From an uncultured Granulicatella sp. (GTDB lineage Bacteria; Bacillota; Bacilli; Lactobacillales; Aerococcaceae): 6,891 nucleotides of DNA. The stretch's first letter is position 1. The number at the start of each line of letters is the position of its first letter. Of this stretch, positions 5,861-6,891 are shown in pieces. The stretch spans positions 1 through 6,891 of the forward strand of contig URWJ01000073.1 of assembly GCA_900551535.1 (NCBI GenBank). The letters run 5' to 3'. Position numbers and translations under genes: made by a program. The notes under the pieces were generated by a model that was not told the DNA's origin, searched no databases, and saw nothing but the letters and a program-made list of their open reading frames with translations.

Positions 5861-6891
5861 TTATCCTTCTTTCTTGCTACTTGAATCTGATTGTAGCTGA
5901 TTTACTTGTATATTTCCAGTTGTAGTTTCTGCGACTACTCTTGTCATTGAGTTTCGAGTTTTACGAATCAATGCACTTCTTTCTGCTAAATCCTTCGTTT
6001 GTCGAATCACTTCAAAGACTGTTTCATCAAAGTGAATCGAACCAAGTGACGTTTCAATTTCGGCTTCCAGTCCGACTTCTTCAGCAACTTCGATTTTAAT
6101 ATTTCCATTTACGGTTTCAACGTCTACTTTTTTCGTTTCTGGATGTGCGACTGCTACTTTAATATTTCCTGTTACGGCTTCTAGCTTCGTTCCAAGGAAT
6201 TGACCATCGAGATGAATATTTCCGTTTACCGTTTCAGACACGATATCTTTGAATTCGAGGTGTTCGTATTTAAGGTTTCCGTTTACAGTTTCTGCTTCAA
6301 GAAGAACCCCTTTGACATCCTTCAAGCGAATATCTCCATTATCCACTTCGAAGTAATAATCTTTTCCTTCTAATTCTTTCAAATGAATGGTTGTATTCAA
6401 CCCTTTGATGGCTACATAATCATACACTTTTTGCGGAAGTGAAATCGTCCAGTCGCAATAGACGCGCTTGCTGACACTCTTGATAACAATCTTATCGTCG
6501 TCTACGCCAACCCTCACACGGTCACGAACAAATCCTTCTGCATCGAAGAACTCTTCGTCTTGCGCAGCCACGCGGCAATTTCCTTCAATCGTCATCGTGT
6601 TGCCAGGAACAGTCTTCACACGAACAATTCCGTTGGCCACTTTGAAATCGAGAATGCTCGCATCATCGATCACTTGATGGAAATGATACGGTACTTTTTT
6701 GCCGTTTTTGGCTTCTAAATAAGGCAGGTTCGCTTCTGTATTTTGAATAACTGATCCCACCGCTGTCACAATTGAGTCTGCGAATTTTGCAGCCCATGAA
6801 GAGATATTTCCCGCTGTTCTACGAGTTTTATCTTCCCAGTCAGTGTCTTGCACTTTCTTCTTCGCTTTCTTAAAGCTTTCTTCCCATTCTT
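5861..6891 (-). CDS. liaX: DUF4097 beta-strand repeat protein, LiaX-like (5' end beyond window)
   Basis: The frame is open to the right edge. A GTG at 6853 could start it, but the codons before it read EWEESFKKAKKKV, a charged helical sequence that looks coding, so the true start probably lies outside. About 343 residues are visible. From the GTG, the N-terminal part (1-60) is helical and ends in a hydrophobic stretch (AAKFADSIVTAVGSVI). The rest is beta-rich DUF4097, with NG/TG-N-I turns spaced about 19-21 residues apart. No membrane segment or signal peptide is seen in this part. In Enterococcus faecalis LiaX has an N-terminal helical and a C-terminal beta domain, is found at the cell surface and regulates the LiaFSR response to daptomycin and antimicrobial peptides. 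B. subtilis YvlB is a relative. The following PspC and YvlD genes support the assignment. The tail is Ser/Lys-rich (SDSSSKKEG). The promoter and any LiaR site lie off-window. Confidence 0.85.
   Translation of the reverse strand, partial: EWEESFKKAKKKVQDTDWEDKTRRTAGNISSWAAKFADSIVTAVGSVIQNTEANLPYLEAKNGKKVPYHFHQVIDDASILDFKVANGIVRVKTVPGNTMTIEGNCRVAAQDEEFFDAEGFVRDRVRVGVDDDKIVIKSVSKRVYCDWTISLPQKVYDYVAIKGLNTTIHLKELEGKDYYFEVDNGDIRLKDVKGVLLEAETVNGNLKYEHLEFKDIVSETVNGNIHLDGQFLGTKLEAVTGNIKVAVAHPETKKVDVETVNGNIKIEVAEEVGLEAEIETSLGSIHFDETVFEVIRQTKDLAERSALIRKTRNSMTRVVAETTTGNIQVNQLQSDSSSKKEG
5909..6343 (-). repeat. Beta-helix type repeats in the LiaX-like protein
   Basis: Turn motifs DNGDI, TVNGNL, TVNGNI, AVTGNI, TVNGNI, SLGSI and TTTGNI recur, with glycines at residues 173, 192, 211, 229, 250, 271 and 313 counted from the GTG at 6853. 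The step is 18-21 residues, with one double step. This is the DUF4097 pattern expected of stacked beta-strand coils. Four copies remain similar in DNA (minus-strand GTAAACGGAAA-like words near 6102-6119, 6164-6181, 6219-6235 and 6275-6292). Confidence 0.75.

Noticed and set aside
6851..6853. GTG at 6853 as the start of the LiaX-like protein
   Set aside because: The frame stays open upstream to the edge with a charged, helix-forming sequence, and the AAG-rich bases before it encode Lys codons; no clear spaced ribosome binding site is evident.

Overview
The window reads as chromosomal DNA of a low-GC Gram-positive bacterium, most likely in Lactobacillales (Enterococcus/Carnobacteriaceae-like). 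The reasons are the AT-rich composition, strong AGGAGG-type ribosome binding sites, an HPr kinase, and the block hprK-lgt-gpsA-galU-trxB lying next to a DUF4097/PspC/YvlD cassette, an order I recall from enterococci and relatives. The exact genus cannot be fixed from the sequence alone. Every complete gene looks intact. There are no RNA genes, insertion sequences or CRISPR arrays, and no gap between genes exceeds about 185 bases.

Layout. (1) Bases 1-3922, minus strand: hprK, lgt, gpsA and galU are packed with 11-22 base gaps behind an extended -10 promoter. A 97-base gap with a stem-loop separates them from trxB, of which only the first 13 codons are present. (2) Bases 3914-4081: a divergent control region. 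It holds the hprK promoter, a cre-like palindrome, a 25-base pure A/T tract and a near-consensus promoter facing right. (3) Bases 4082-5165, plus strand: a two-gene operon of small membrane proteins, DUF3290 then DUF421 (YetF-like). (4) Bases 5172-5213: a hairpin with U tracts on both strands, ending the DUF3290/DUF421 operon and the operon converging on it. (5) Bases 5218-6891, minus strand: a three-gene cassette matching liaX-liaY-liaZ of enterococci (DUF4097 beta-helix protein, PspC protein, YvlD-type membrane protein). The 5' end of liaX lies beyond the right edge.

The genes share an envelope theme. GpsA supplies glycerol-3-phosphate for lipids and teichoic acids, and Lgt lipidates prolipoproteins. 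GalU makes UDP-glucose for glycolipids and polysaccharides, and the LiaXYZ-like proteins belong to the cell-envelope stress response. HprK links the block to carbon catabolite control. The least understood part is the DUF3290/DUF421 pair, which sits as an independent plus-strand island between two minus-strand envelope operons. I see no wholly new system; the pair is the best candidate for undescribed biology.
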